This document shows positions 37,568 to 50,336 of a stretch of 64,000 nt of DNA, piece after piece. Source of the stretch: Rachycentron canadum (Eukaryota > Chordata > Actinopteri > Carangiformes > Rachycentridae); contig CM076653.1 in the NCBI GenBank assembly GCA_038496675.1, positions 23,532,676-23,596,675 on the forward strand, read 5' to 3'. Every line of letters starts with the position of its first letter. Position 1 is the first letter of the stretch. Below the pieces are notes generated by a model. It did no database searches, was not told the DNA's origin, and saw only the letters and a program-made list of their open reading frames with translations. A program made the position numbers and the translations under genes.

Positions 37568-40500
37568 CAATTGTAGAAATCCAAGTGAAAATGTGATAGA
37601 AATAATGGAAATTTGGTTGGAAAACTGATAAGACCCAGATAATAATGTGCCCCCTGAGAGCCAAAGTGAAAAAAACACACACACACACACACACACAAAA
37701 AAAAAAAAAAACCAAAACAAAACAAACAAAAACCCCCCCCCGCAAAACAACAGTTTGTGTTTGATGTGACAGACTACAACTGCCTTCCCAAGTGAGAGAA
37801 GTGGCAGATTTTCAAACAAACACTAAGAAAGGTGTGGGTGTAAATATTGTGCCCTCATTCAAATGCAAAAGAAAATGTTCACTACAATCCATGTGAATTT
37901 GCTGATGAACCCTGTCTTTGTGGTGCAGTCTCCGATGCCAGCAGTCAGTGGGAAAACATGCAGTATCGCACTGCTCTGATAACAGAAAAAAAAAAAAAAA
38001 AAAAAAGAATGTGGAGGTTGAATGGTGGACGGGCTCATAGTACATTCATTCAACAGCAGCTTAACCCTAACCTTAACTTAACCAAAGGTTTATTTTAAAT
38101 ATTGTCAACAACCTTTAGAAAATGTTGGAACTAACTAAACATAAGTCAAGTCATCCAGATTCAACAAATTATACCTACCATCATGGTTAGTATGTTTTTG
38201 TTGAAAGAGGTGTTTATTCAATTTAACAGCCATTCTGGAGGATGTAGTTTGCTGCTCTGTTATACTACATTGTGTTGCAGTAAGAGGTGGCTCTGGTATC
38301 TTGTCCACCCTCAGCTGTTACCCTCCTGTAAACCTTAATGATATATTTTTTTTAAATATGGATGTTGCATCTGGATTTTGTGTTTTCATTTTTTTTTTTT
38401 TTTACATCATTGTAGCCTTCTTCTCAGCTGAACAAAAAAGTGGTTCATTGTATGTCAACCAATGTCAAGGAAGCCCTTAATAACTATCATTGTATACTGC
38501 ATACTAGGTTTTGTGTACAATTATAATGTACTCCTCCCTTTTCTCCCTCTCTTGTGTGCACAGAACACTAACAGGAGCTTGAAGTGTCCTGCGCTTGGAC
38601 ACTCAACAGTTTGGTTCCCTTTATAGGCTAACGATTCTGTGTCATTGTGTGTGTGTATGTATGTGCGTGGCTCAGTGTGCTTGTGTCCTCTTCATCTGTC
38701 CCACTGATGGCACATTCTGAAGTGGTGCAATGATGGACTGTCAAGTACTCTTCAAGTTCTTTCTCTCTCCAACTCACTTGGGTAGCCAAGGACAAGAAAA
38801 CAACAGATGAGCCAAGGGCATATAGAAAGGGAGAAAAATAAGAGGAAAATTTTGATTTTCTTTATGCATTTGATTTCTCTTTGCAGTCGCAAACATTGTT
38901 TTTCAACATTTGCTTTAAAAGACAGTAATAACACACCTCTGTAGTGAGTGGGGTGGGGTGTGTGGGGGGTATACAAGTACTTTAAATGGAGGTCACCATC
39001 ACTTGATGAGGTAATGGTAAGTGATCTGTAAATCCACCTTCAGTGTGCTATTAATTTGCTTTAAACCATTTTGTATCATGAGTGATATGTTTTTGTTACA
39101 ATCTTCAACTGGGTGTTAGAAGGTCTACACTTTCTGTTCTACGTGACATGGCCATTTTCAGACTTTACAGTTGTACCAGGAACATTGTCTAGACAAGTGA
39201 AAGAGCCACACAGAAGAAGGTGTATTTGCTCCAGGCGAATATGCAGTTGGAAAAGACTAGCCACAACTGGACACAGCCTTGCTGTGGTTGGTAGTTAGCT
39301 ATATGAGAGAAAAAGAGACAGAGAAAATGCTGACAGGAGATCTTGATGTAACAAAATGGGCACCAATGCGATGTTAAGCTCCTATAGGGAGAAGTGAGCA
39401 GAGTGAAAAGTAGTAAGAGTTAACTCTGCAAAGCCTTGGGCTATTACTGGTAAAGGCACAGCACAGCATGGAAAGAACATTGGGTTGGAAAGCGCTGACA
39501 GTACAGATCATATGTATATATAAAAGGTCAAGCTTGATGCCCACAGAATATAGCTCCCTATAGGCACAGTAAGCTTGAGGTGACAGAAATAATGTATGCT
39601 GAAAGGCGAGTAGTCCAAATGGCATTATGGCAAGTTCAGCAAGAAAAGACAGTGAAAGAAAGAAAGTGACAGCCTCAAATTGTATGGATGTCAGGAACAT
39701 ATACCAGATGAACAGGTTGGGCCACTAAAAATGCTGCTTTATTCAGGTTCATATCTAGAGTTATATATATCCATGATATACATTAAGGTAACTTGAATTT
39801 TTGTTCTTTACCTTATTTCATTTATTTTCTTGTATTTCACATGTATTTTCTTGTAACTGCAATACCTCATTAGTTCCATGTCACGGTTATGTTCCATGGA
39901 GTCTTTACTCAAACCTATTCACACTCACAGCAACATAAATGCATGGGTGTGTAAGTAAAATAGTGCCGCCATTGTTGTACTTTGTTTTTTGGCCGCAGGG
40001 TAAAAAACAGTTGACAAACCAACATTGATGTGTGTGTGTGCTTAGTAGCCAAGGTATGGAAAATGTATGAGCAGCAAAATATGTATAATATCCAATATGT
40101 GCAGACAATGAACACTGAAAACTACTCCATAAAAAAGAGAGTTTTCAGACAGTGGCACAGGGATTCCCATCAAATTAATTCAATGTGAGGTATCAGGAAT
40201 GTGAGGTACACCAGCTTACTGGCCAATATATGGATGATTTCAAGACAATAGCTTGACATTAAGGAATGAATATTTGTATGTGTCAAATAAACAGAAATTA
40301 GTCTGGACTCTTGTGGAGAATAAATGAACATATAATATCTCCAATTAGCCTAATCCACACAGACATAAAGACAGAGAGAGGCTATAAGCATCAAGAAGAG
40401 CTGACGTATACACACAAAGGGCTGCTTGGCAGATTCTAATGTAATTAACTTCAGTTTAAAATATGCTCAGATCAGACATTCGTTATTTTTTAAACAGCTT

Positions 40501-43500
40501 TTTTTCTTTAATGTTATCTAGCAGACAGATTGAAACACTGCTTAATTTTTTTCTCTTAATAAATGTATATATGTCTATATAGAATAGGTTCATCGAGGGA
40601 AAGTGAGGGAATACCAACTGGCAGATAAAAATTTGTAAAAATCAAAGGCAATATTTGTACCAATCTCTCTACTCTGAGCAAATATCTAGCAAAACTCTGA
40701 TATGCATCTAATTCTTCATCAATCATCAGAGCGATACAGGAGTACCACGTCCTGCAATAAGCCAATCAACCACCAGAGAGAAATCAACTATATTATTTCA
40801 CTGAATCTGCTTTTTATCTTTCCTTTCAGTTTGTCTATTTTCCCCTACATAAATGAAAACATGAGAAGGAAAAGCATTTAAATATCTAAAAACATTAAAG
40901 AAAAAAAAAAGGCAAAACAGAAGTCAAGACAAAATCTTCATCAGTAAAAGTGAGACTGGTTTCAGCAAGATGAGACTTGAATGAGCAAATGGCTCACGGA
41001 GAGGGCAATATTAGCACTTCAATGGTGTTGATTGATTTATGGCAGAGGGGGGATCAGGTTGAACTGACTCAGAGCATGAGCGCACGCACGCACACACACT
41101 CAGACATAACGAACATTAATCAATGGGAGCAGGTAGTAATCAGACAGGGCTTTAAGAGGCTAGCCTGCTAGCACACAGCTGTGCCATTCAAACTCACAGA
41201 TCATCAGAAGTAGACAAGACAGACAAAAAGCACAAACCCTTAGCATTCACCCTCTAACCACTTCAGACCAGAGTGGTAAGCACGTTGAAATGTGTCTTTT
41301 AATTATTACTTGTTTTCTGAACTCAATTTTTTAATAGCCTTTACCACTGAAAAAAGTGGAATAAAAGAGTGTGGAGTATGTATAGATACAATAACCAATA
41401 TTTTACAGCATTTATGGCCAAGAGACAGATATTCAAATCAGACGAAAGCAGTCAATGTATAAATGTGAATTTCCAGCATAGATACATAATGTACTAAATG
41501 CGTATCCAACTGTAAGTGGTGTATTGTAGATGATGCAGGGGGCCCATTGGCAGGCAGAGACAGCATGATTGTGCGCTAATGGCACACGTACAAATGAGTC
41601 TGAATGGCTTCAACATCACTCAAATATGTATTATATCAGTCTGTGTCTTTGTGTGTACAACAATTACGAATTTGACTCTGCATGTGTTCATAGGTACAGT
41701 GTGTACGTGTTCGTTGATTTTATGTGCATTGCCTCTGACAAATAATTTGCCTGACTGAATGTATGCGTGCATTTTTTAGGAGTTGATTTTGCATATACTA
41801 AGCTCTGCTTTGCTGTCCAAACAAATGGGGATAAAGAGACCAATATGTAAGACCAATCCTTGTATTGTTCCAAATGTGCTGTTTAAAAACAGGGATTTAG
41901 CTTTTCAAATGTCAGGTAAAGAGGGAGTGCTTCACAGACTGGGTGTTTTTTTTAATGAGTATGTCCACGTATGTAAATGTAAGTGTGTGCAACACAGAGA
42001 AAGTGATTACTTTTCCGGTTGTCTCTTGTTGCTGTGTGCTTGTGCTGCAACAGATGCCAGGCCCTTGGGTGGCATATGGCTGAGTGGCAGGGCTATCAAA
42101 TGGCCAATGCTGTGTGTATATGTGTGTGTGTGTCCATGTGTGTGACAAGCAACACGGCTGGGGCATGAATAGCATTTGAATGTTCATCCAAAATTAGACT
42201 CTCTATATTCATCACCTCTGACACACACACACACACACACACACCTCAGTGTTTGGCACAGAGGCCTCTGCTAATTTGTGCACAGAGCAGACGCTTGGAG
42301 TTATTGCACTCATTAACACAATCCCATATACACACATATACACAGATGTATGAACAAGTATACAAAAAAAAAAAAAAATCACTTTCCTGAGTATAAACAC
42401 AGACACATTACATGAACATTAGCAGTGATGAAATCGTACAAATAAAAATGTACACATTTTAAAAGTCAACATTCAACAATAGCTGTCTGGCAGCTATTTC
42501 ATATTTATCACTATTTCAGTACCTAAATCAACAGGGAGTTATGCTTTTCAACAATACTGGAAATAATTAAAAGTAAGGCTGCATCCATCAAGGAGAGAAA
42601 GTTGGCTGCTTTGAAGTGAGGGCCAAATTATAGAACCACTGCATTGAACAGATCGCATTAAACTGTGTTAACAGTGAGAACAGATGAGTGTTAAAAATAT
42701 CAAGTGTCTTAAACTGTCATTTCTCTCTTTGGGTGATACACAACATTGGAAAGAAGCTCTCAGCAACAGTATTTTTGGATTTTTTTATGTGCATTACTGT
42801 TGTAAGTGTGTACAAAGTAAGTAGTAAGGCAATGTATCTGCTTTATGAAATTTGTTATTCTATGTTTTAAGGAGTGAATGAACCGCCACAGATTCAAAGC
42901 AACTCTTTATCTGTGCAAATGTAGACAGTCACAACGCTATAAATTTGAAGGTATAATTCAAAATGATAAGAATGCATAAACATGTTGCCTAGGTCAAGGT
43001 TACAAAGACGCACTATATTGTGGGGGATATCCCTGTTGGGCAAGCTACGCAAAAGCAGTAGTTTGCAGTGACTTACAGGAAAAGTTATTGCATGACAGGG
43101 ACTTGCAAATTTCACTAAAATATCTGCATGGAAATCAGTGTGCACAACTGACTTTCACTCCATATAGTGCAGTTTAAAACAATATCAATGAAATTATTAT
43201 GCCTTGAGAGGTGGCCATGACCTTGCTTGTCTGAACAAATCCATTTTTGCCTCTCCTCACATCTGTTAACAGGCATTGGACAAAAACACATCAGCTGGCA
43301 TATTGGCCTGTGGTGAACTTGATACATAAACAAGCCTACTGTATGTACCTAATAAAAGCCTGTGGCAGTTTTGCCAACTCCATACACTAGCCTGCTAAAT
43401 GTGCACACACTGCTGTGCTCTAATGTCAACAGGAATTTGGACATAAACAGGTCAATGCAAGTGAGAATTATTGCATACTACATTAAATTAATAAACTAGC

Positions 43501-43737
43501 CCGTGTCCTCCACACTGTTCTCAATTCGATCCATACTTGCGAGCAAAGGTTATTCACTCATATATGGTACATTAGATACATAAACAACTTGTGTCCTCAA
43601 TAAAGACCTGAGGCATTTCATGCACAACTCTGGAAAGTGTTATTTACTCATGAAATAAGCTATCACATAACATAATGTTTCAGCAAGCTAGTGCAGCAAC
43701 GACTTTTGACTTTTTCTTGCACCTAAAATGAACAATG

Positions 43738-43770
43738 AAAAAAAAAAGAAAAAAAAAAAAAAAAAAAAAA
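43738..43770. repeat. poly(A) run (33 bases, one G)
   Basis: Follows the block of weak internal repeats at 43.32-43.7 kb. It may be the tail of an unrecognised retroposed copy. Confidence 0.93.
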
Positions 43771-45682
43771 GAAGAGGGAACTATCACATACAACACACAA
43801 TGTGCTTGGTAAGAACAGCACAGCTATATGAAGCCTGTGTGCTGGGCCAAAGGGAAAAAAGTAACATATAAAGAAACAGATGTCTGTCATATTATACAGT
43901 TAAAAACTACTTGCAATACATTGGAACATTTTCCCCAGTATGTCATAAAAATGAAAACAAATGCAAACAAAAACACAAACTGTTTCTAATTTAAATAAAA
44001 CTGAGATATAAAAGTACATTAAGAAAACAACAATTTATCTACTATTGTAGCAATTTCCATTTAGGAATATAGAAAAACAAAGTATATATGAGCTGTACAG
44101 ATTCAGGGCCAGGTATGTGATCATAAATAGTGCATACATGTTCATAGATCCTTAATGTTGCACAGAGGAACCAGTTCTGTATACTGTATAGCAGGGTGCA
44201 ACAGTATACAAACAGCACACAGAAATTGGCCAAAAGAGTTGTAGTTGCAGTTCTGCAACAATGCAGTAACTATGGGATTTTGAGCACAGCTGCATTTTCA
44301 TATATCAAACATCAAAGAAATGAGGTGGACATCCTCAGCAAAAGTCTTAAGTACCGGTTGTCAACGTGTTCCCAGTCCATCCTCCTCCACTACATTCATT
44401 TACATTATCTGTCAAATAACATAAGCCAAAATAACTGACAATTTACCCCACAGTAAATAAATAATCAGGTTGTGTCCTCAACACTTAATACTTCTACAGC
44501 TAGAGCCAGATGTGTAAAAGGTTATACATTTATCAGAGGACAAAGAGATATTCTATAGAATATACTGTTGTTGCTGAAGGGAAATAAATTACACCGGCTG
44601 TGTCTTAGCTCAACTCTGGCTAGAGGCCTTAATGTCACCACATGTATTGTCACGAAGAAAAAAAGAAAAAACATTCGCCAAACAATGTGATGACAACGTG
44701 GCCTTGGAGTGACTTTTACAAACACTGCCTCAGAGTACAGCAGTCAAGATGCCCTAAATACTAATGCACATGCACATGGGAAAACATTCCTTTGTGTCAA
44801 AAGCATATTAACCACACGCATAGTGATAAAGACAACATATATACACAAACTGACTCACCCACAAAACCAAAGCATCGAGGGTTTGAAAAGACACAGATTC
44901 AAGAACACACACAAAGAAATGCACATATAATACATTTCCAGATATGCTGTAGGGATACTCTGACTTAATTTGTTTATGCTGAAGTTCCTGGAAATGATCG
45001 CGCTCAAGGCAGCACATCACTTCTGCATCAGAGGAGAAGACTGGAACTGGTCTGCCTCCCTCTCTCTTTCCCTCTTATCTTTTGTCATTCTCCATCTATG
45101 GCAGCCTTTCACACGGGTAGCCTCTGTTTATCGTTCTTCCTTTTACTTTACATCTGTCTATTCACTACCCCCCTTGATAAATGAGTCATTAAGTCTATGA
45201 GAGAAGCAAGGTCTATGAAGGAGACAGTGAGGACAAACATACATACACACGTACAAACACACGTCTTGAGCTAGACAGATAGTGTATGTCAAAATAAAAG
45301 GAAATTTTATATGGGAATTGAGGCCAAATGCCATGGAAATCAACAGCATACAGACAGATTAAAAAATGTCACGGCTACCACACAGCGGCTGGGTAAAGAA
45401 GAGGTTACCAGAACACTTCAAGGAGCCACCTTTACCCAGGTTTAAGAAAGCCTGTTAAAGTAAGACATTATCCAATGGGCTAAGAATGAAATAATATAGT
45501 GCATTTGTACATAAACACTGTTTTATTACAACACCCACAACCTGCTTTGGTCCTGTGAAAAGAGAACTTTCATTTGACTCAATGTTTGTTTGTTTTTTTA
45601 TCTAGTCTCTTCTTCTTTGTCTGGACTTTTATGCTTCTTGATAAAATTTACATAATGTTTCTGCCGATAAGAGTAATGCCTG

Positions 45683-45685
<3 letters not shown>

Positions 45686-45716
<31 letters not shown>
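45686..45716. repeat. poly(T) run (31 bases)
   Basis: An uninterrupted T run. It could be the reverse-oriented tail of a retroposon lying at higher coordinates, but no element body was recognised there. Confidence 0.95.
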
Positions 45717-45717
<1 letters not shown>

Positions 45718-46289
45718 ATACAATGACTACCTAAAAACCTGTCAAATCAGATAATCCCCATTTAAACATAGCAGGTTATTACATATATGAAACTTTAAAA
45801 ATCATTTCTATTCAATTAAACTGATATATTATTTACAAAAACAGTATTCATTTTCATCTGTATTATACAGTTACATTATACACTTTCTGTTGCCAAATGT
45901 AAATGCAGTGGTTACACTGGTTAAAAAAGGTGAATTCTCACCTTGCTCACCAGCAAAGAAAATCCCGTAGGCTCTTAGTGCAACGAGAGTTTGAAATGTA
46001 GTAATCTAGTTTTTATTCAACCTGATATTCATACTGTAATAGTAAGTTTAAGACACACACTAATACACACACACCCACACACCTCCAGGTGGCCATTAAG
46101 CATTAAGCATTTGATCCTCCTTGCTTTCTTTCAACAGAAGCATCATGTCATCAAGTTGTCTAACAAGCCCTTGGGGTACTGTTCCTTCCTTTGAAAGACA
46201 GACTTATTTTATCAATATGACAAAAACACGTGTGACTGTGAAAGAGAGTGAGATGGAGAGAGCAAGATAGAGAGAGAGAAACTTAAGTC

Positions 46290-46420
46290 CAGGTCATTTT
46301 AATTTGCAATGGGCGTGTGGGTCTGCTATGCTTCTGGTAGTTGATTTACGCAAATTATGTAAATGTATGTGAAATGACTATGCTAATAAGGCAAAGAGAA
46401 AGTAACCTGAGGGAAGAAAA
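46290..46420. promoter_or_regulatory. candidate conserved non-coding element
   Basis: Short unique block with TTTAATTTGCAATGGGC, TTTACGCAAATTATGTAAAT (a C/EBP- or POU-like palindromic word) and ATGCTAATAAGGC. It is flanked by purine-rich low-complexity DNA. Judged by eye only. Confidence 0.3.
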
Positions 46421-49400
46421 TGTTGAGTGAGAAACTAGTGTTGGTCCAAATAAGGAAAATCACTCATTTATAAAAAGGGACAGGCCACTGAGTCTCCTCC
46501 ATGATCCCGTGACTACTGAAGCTTAGAATAAATCACAAACTATTCTGTACGAGCAACAAGGCCAACTAAAATTACACTCACTGCTCAAACCACAGAGATT
46601 GAGACTGAGGCTTAACTGATGGCAGTTATTTCTAGCTCGAGGTGATACTCTGTTTGTGGTGATGACTGAAAGACAGTATTTATTTAGTACTGCGATAAAA
46701 TTTAGTGTAAAATACTTTTGCTGATATTGCCAAACACACTCATGCTCAATATATACACATATGAGACCGGAGAGTAAAAAGATCAAGTGTTTAGGTCTTT
46801 AGTTGTTTGTTGTAACCTGAATACAGCAACTACGTTAGAATAATATATGACAGTATTTATTTGATTTACTGGGACTGGTGCTCCCAATAGCCTGCATTTT
46901 AAAGATTTGTTCAATGAGTGTCATGTCATGTCATGAAAGTGAGGTAACAGTAACTATCTGAAACAACACTTAGCAATCACTTCACTCATGCAGTTGTGTT
47001 GCACGCATAGATTCAAAACATCAAAAAGAAATATATTTGCAACAATTATATATTGCAATAAAATTACAATAATACAGTGTATAACAACAACTTCAAATGA
47101 ATGGGTGTGACAAAGACATACGTGAAGCAAATGTTAAAGCCTCACCTGTGCCCATTCACCCTTTTATTTGCTTTCTACTGGGCATAAAATACAACCGCAG
47201 ATGAAAAAAATAACCTGCTTTCGTCAAAAGACAGAAAATCCCTGATGCTTTGGCTGTATAATAGGCTTAGAGTCCAGTTTTTCAACTGGCAGGACTTCAA
47301 ACAGCTATAACTCGCTTCAACAAGTCTGGGCTCTAAGAGGAGCTAAGAAGGAAGAAAAAAGAAAAGCGAGGAAAAGATGAGACAGCAAGAGGAGAGTCTA
47401 GCTTTTCAATCAGTAGAGACAGTAGACAGCAGAAATCTTTTCATCCAATCACCAAAAATGTACAGATTTCTGAGGGAGAAAAGAGAAGAAATGTGAGAAT
47501 AGAAAGAGAGACACTCACTGAGTTACAGAAAAGTTATAATGTGCAGCTCCTCTACATTAAAATGTCTAAAAAAAAATCACTAGACCTATATTATGTAGTT
47601 TTTTGAGTTGTCTACTCACATTATACAGAACGTTTCCAGCAATTCTTGAACCTAGAGAAATATGTCATCGTAATTTTGGTCATTTTGATTTGGTCATATA
47701 ACCTATGCACATTTTTTAGATAAACACAATGCACCTTGGTAGTTTTACGTTATATTTCATTTGATGTCTGGCTCTTAGGTTATCAGGGACAAAAAAAGGC
47801 AAATGTTAGGCAACTCAACTCAGGACGTCATGTGCACATCAGTTTTTTTGATCAAACTGCTTGAGTTGGTGCTTCTACCAATTTCCTGATCTGCCTCAGG
47901 TCTGTTTTCATGCAGAAGAGGCCACCTCTGAGGATAAATCTGCTGCAGGTGAAACCCCCTGAATGTCTGGTTCGTAACTTATGTGAGAAACAATAAAGGT
48001 TGGCAGCTCCAAAGCCTTCCCAAACATCTTGTGTTTGCCATACAGTGTTGGGGAAACATTTTAAATGATTAAGTTCGAGCAAAATGTTTAATTTGGGCTA
48101 TTTTTCTTAAAATGAGATGTGTAAAATAAAGTGATTTTAAGAAAATATCACAATTTTAAGCTTAAATTCCATAATACCTTCTGACAAATGTGTTTAACAA
48201 TTGGTTAGTTCTGTGGAAAGTCCAACAATTCTCTCTGTTTTTACGGCGTCTGGCAATGGTAAATGGAAAGAAAAAAGAAAGCCTGTTTTTCGAGCTCATT
48301 CAATTTTCAGTTGGTTAAATGTGAAACTCTTTTATTCAGTCTCTTTTCTCGTTATAAACACTGGGTCTGCCTGTTTTGGGGAGGAGACCTTTGCAGATAC
48401 AACTGACACTGAAGGAATCTGAATCCTAAAAATATCAGTGGGAAAAATATTTCAATGCGCTTTAGATTTACTGGCTCCGCTGCTTTACACAATATGTATC
48501 CTGTTTCTGTTTTCATCATGTGTGGTTCAACTCACTGTCTCTACATTTTAAACACAGGCTAAATTATGTTCAGCAAAGCTTATGAGTGCCTTTATATAAC
48601 TGTACAGTGAGACAATTCTACACTATGACGGAGATTTAATTTTACACGGGCTAAGAGTGTATGATTCATTTCTCAGATGTTTCAATAGTCGTATCATTAG
48701 GACTGTTTTACACAATGCGAGTAGGTAGAGAAGTCAGTTTTAACAGGGGACATATATTGGTCCCAGTAAGACTGACCTTGCTAACCACTTAATCTAAATG
48801 TACAGATGAACAAAAGTTCCAGGTGAATGTTTCCTGATTGTAGTTCATTGTTTTCCTGTAGCTCGTTTGCTAGAGCTCTTCCATTGTTGCCTCATCTAAC
48901 GATACTTGTTAATTACTGCAATTTATTAGCCCCAAACACCTAATTAACAGGCCTTCAACACAACAAGCAAACACACTAATCTATACACAACACATTGAGG
49001 GACGACTTCAACAAAGATTATGAAGAAAAATGAAAACGAGGACCACAGATGTGAATAGGTGTCAAAGCTGTTGAAAAGGGTCTTTGTTTTCTTTTCTTTT
49101 GTTTGATTCATTCTTTTTTCCTGAGGTTTGTTATTGTTCTTTTGTCTTACTTTCTACTCTTCAGGATATGGAAGCGCCAGCGATTTTTAAAAAACTTTTT
49201 ATTTCAATGATGCTCTCCTTTCTTTTCCCAAGTTGTCCAGGGTGTTTTGAGAGATGAAGCTGGTCTGTTCATATCACTCTTACAGCAGCATTAAAATAGC
49301 AAAATAAGATCGACAAAACTGCAAAAATGAAACAAGCACTTACTATTAAAACATTTTCAAAAGAAAACATCTTCACAAACAAGGGTGGGATTTCCCTGCC

Positions 49401-49588
49401 TTCTTACACAGTTATATTCCTCCATTACATTTTGACAGATTATATGAATAGGAAAAAAAAAAACCCACGTACAAAAACAAAACAAAACAAAAAAAACCCC
49501 CAATAATAGCTATTGCTAAAAGTCGTGTTCCGGTTAATATATAGTTATATATAGTATAGAAAAGAAGTTTACGTTCAGTTTGTGAGTT

Positions 49589-49590
<2 letters not shown>

Positions 49591-49625
<35 letters not shown>

Positions 49626-49639
49626 GTGTGTGTGTGTGT
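49591..49639. repeat. (TG)n microsatellite
   Basis: TG dinucleotides with a single C interruption at 49621. Confidence 0.96.
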
Positions 49640-50290
49640 AAGAGAGCGAGAGTGTCTGTGTGTCTCTCATGATCAAAATCTATTCCTGAAGACATCCACT
49701 ACAGCAGAAACGACAGGTTTTTATATGTCTGCCCGAACAGAATTTGTCATCGCAATAGCATCACATTAATGCAAGCTACAGTCACTTTACAGGTGTGTGT
49801 GTCAAAGATGGGTGTGGTCCGGCCTATCAGTGCTGAGTGATTATGTAATAATGTAGTAATAACTACTGAGAACTCATGGGCTGGAGCATCAACATGTTGA
49901 TGGGCGTCTAAGCTGGTGTGGTGTGATCACATCACAAGGTGTTGTCTAGTCTGGAACTTGAAACTGATATGTTAGTGATAAAAAAAAAAAATGAATCTGT
50001 CAATAATTTAATAATTATTAAATGAGCTTATTTATCTTACTTATCCTATCTAACATCCAGGTGAAGACTGAAAACAATGATTCATGGAGCTAAGACAACT
50101 ACACTAACTGTATAATGATACAAACAAATACTTCATAAGTTTCTCAAAGATATCAGGACATGGCAACTTGGGAATAAACATTTCTACTCGAATACACACA
50201 AAGAACCGAGCAAGGCATAAAAGCACAATAAACACATTTACTGTCACTATGACTGCCTTCATTTAAAATCAAAATTCTTTTGTCCACAAT

Positions 50291-50291
<1 letters not shown>

Positions 50292-50333
<42 letters not shown>
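50292..50333. repeat. (AC)n microsatellite
   Basis: Perfect AC dinucleotides, about 42 bases. Confidence 0.97.

Positions 50334-50336
<3 letters not shown>

Noticed and set aside
38050..38082. Telomere-like CCCTAACCTTAAC stretch
   Set aside because: Only about two irregular units, too short for an interstitial telomeric repeat.
41783..42145. 120-codon plus-strand open frame ending in Val-Cys repeats
   Set aside because: Compositional; ends in a TG repeat and lies over a possible CNE, with no coding signature.
47852..48082. 76-codon minus-strand frame with exon-like texture (GGFTCSRFILRGG)
   Set aside because: No recognised family, no strong acceptor or donor in phase with CDKAL1, and no GC3 bias.
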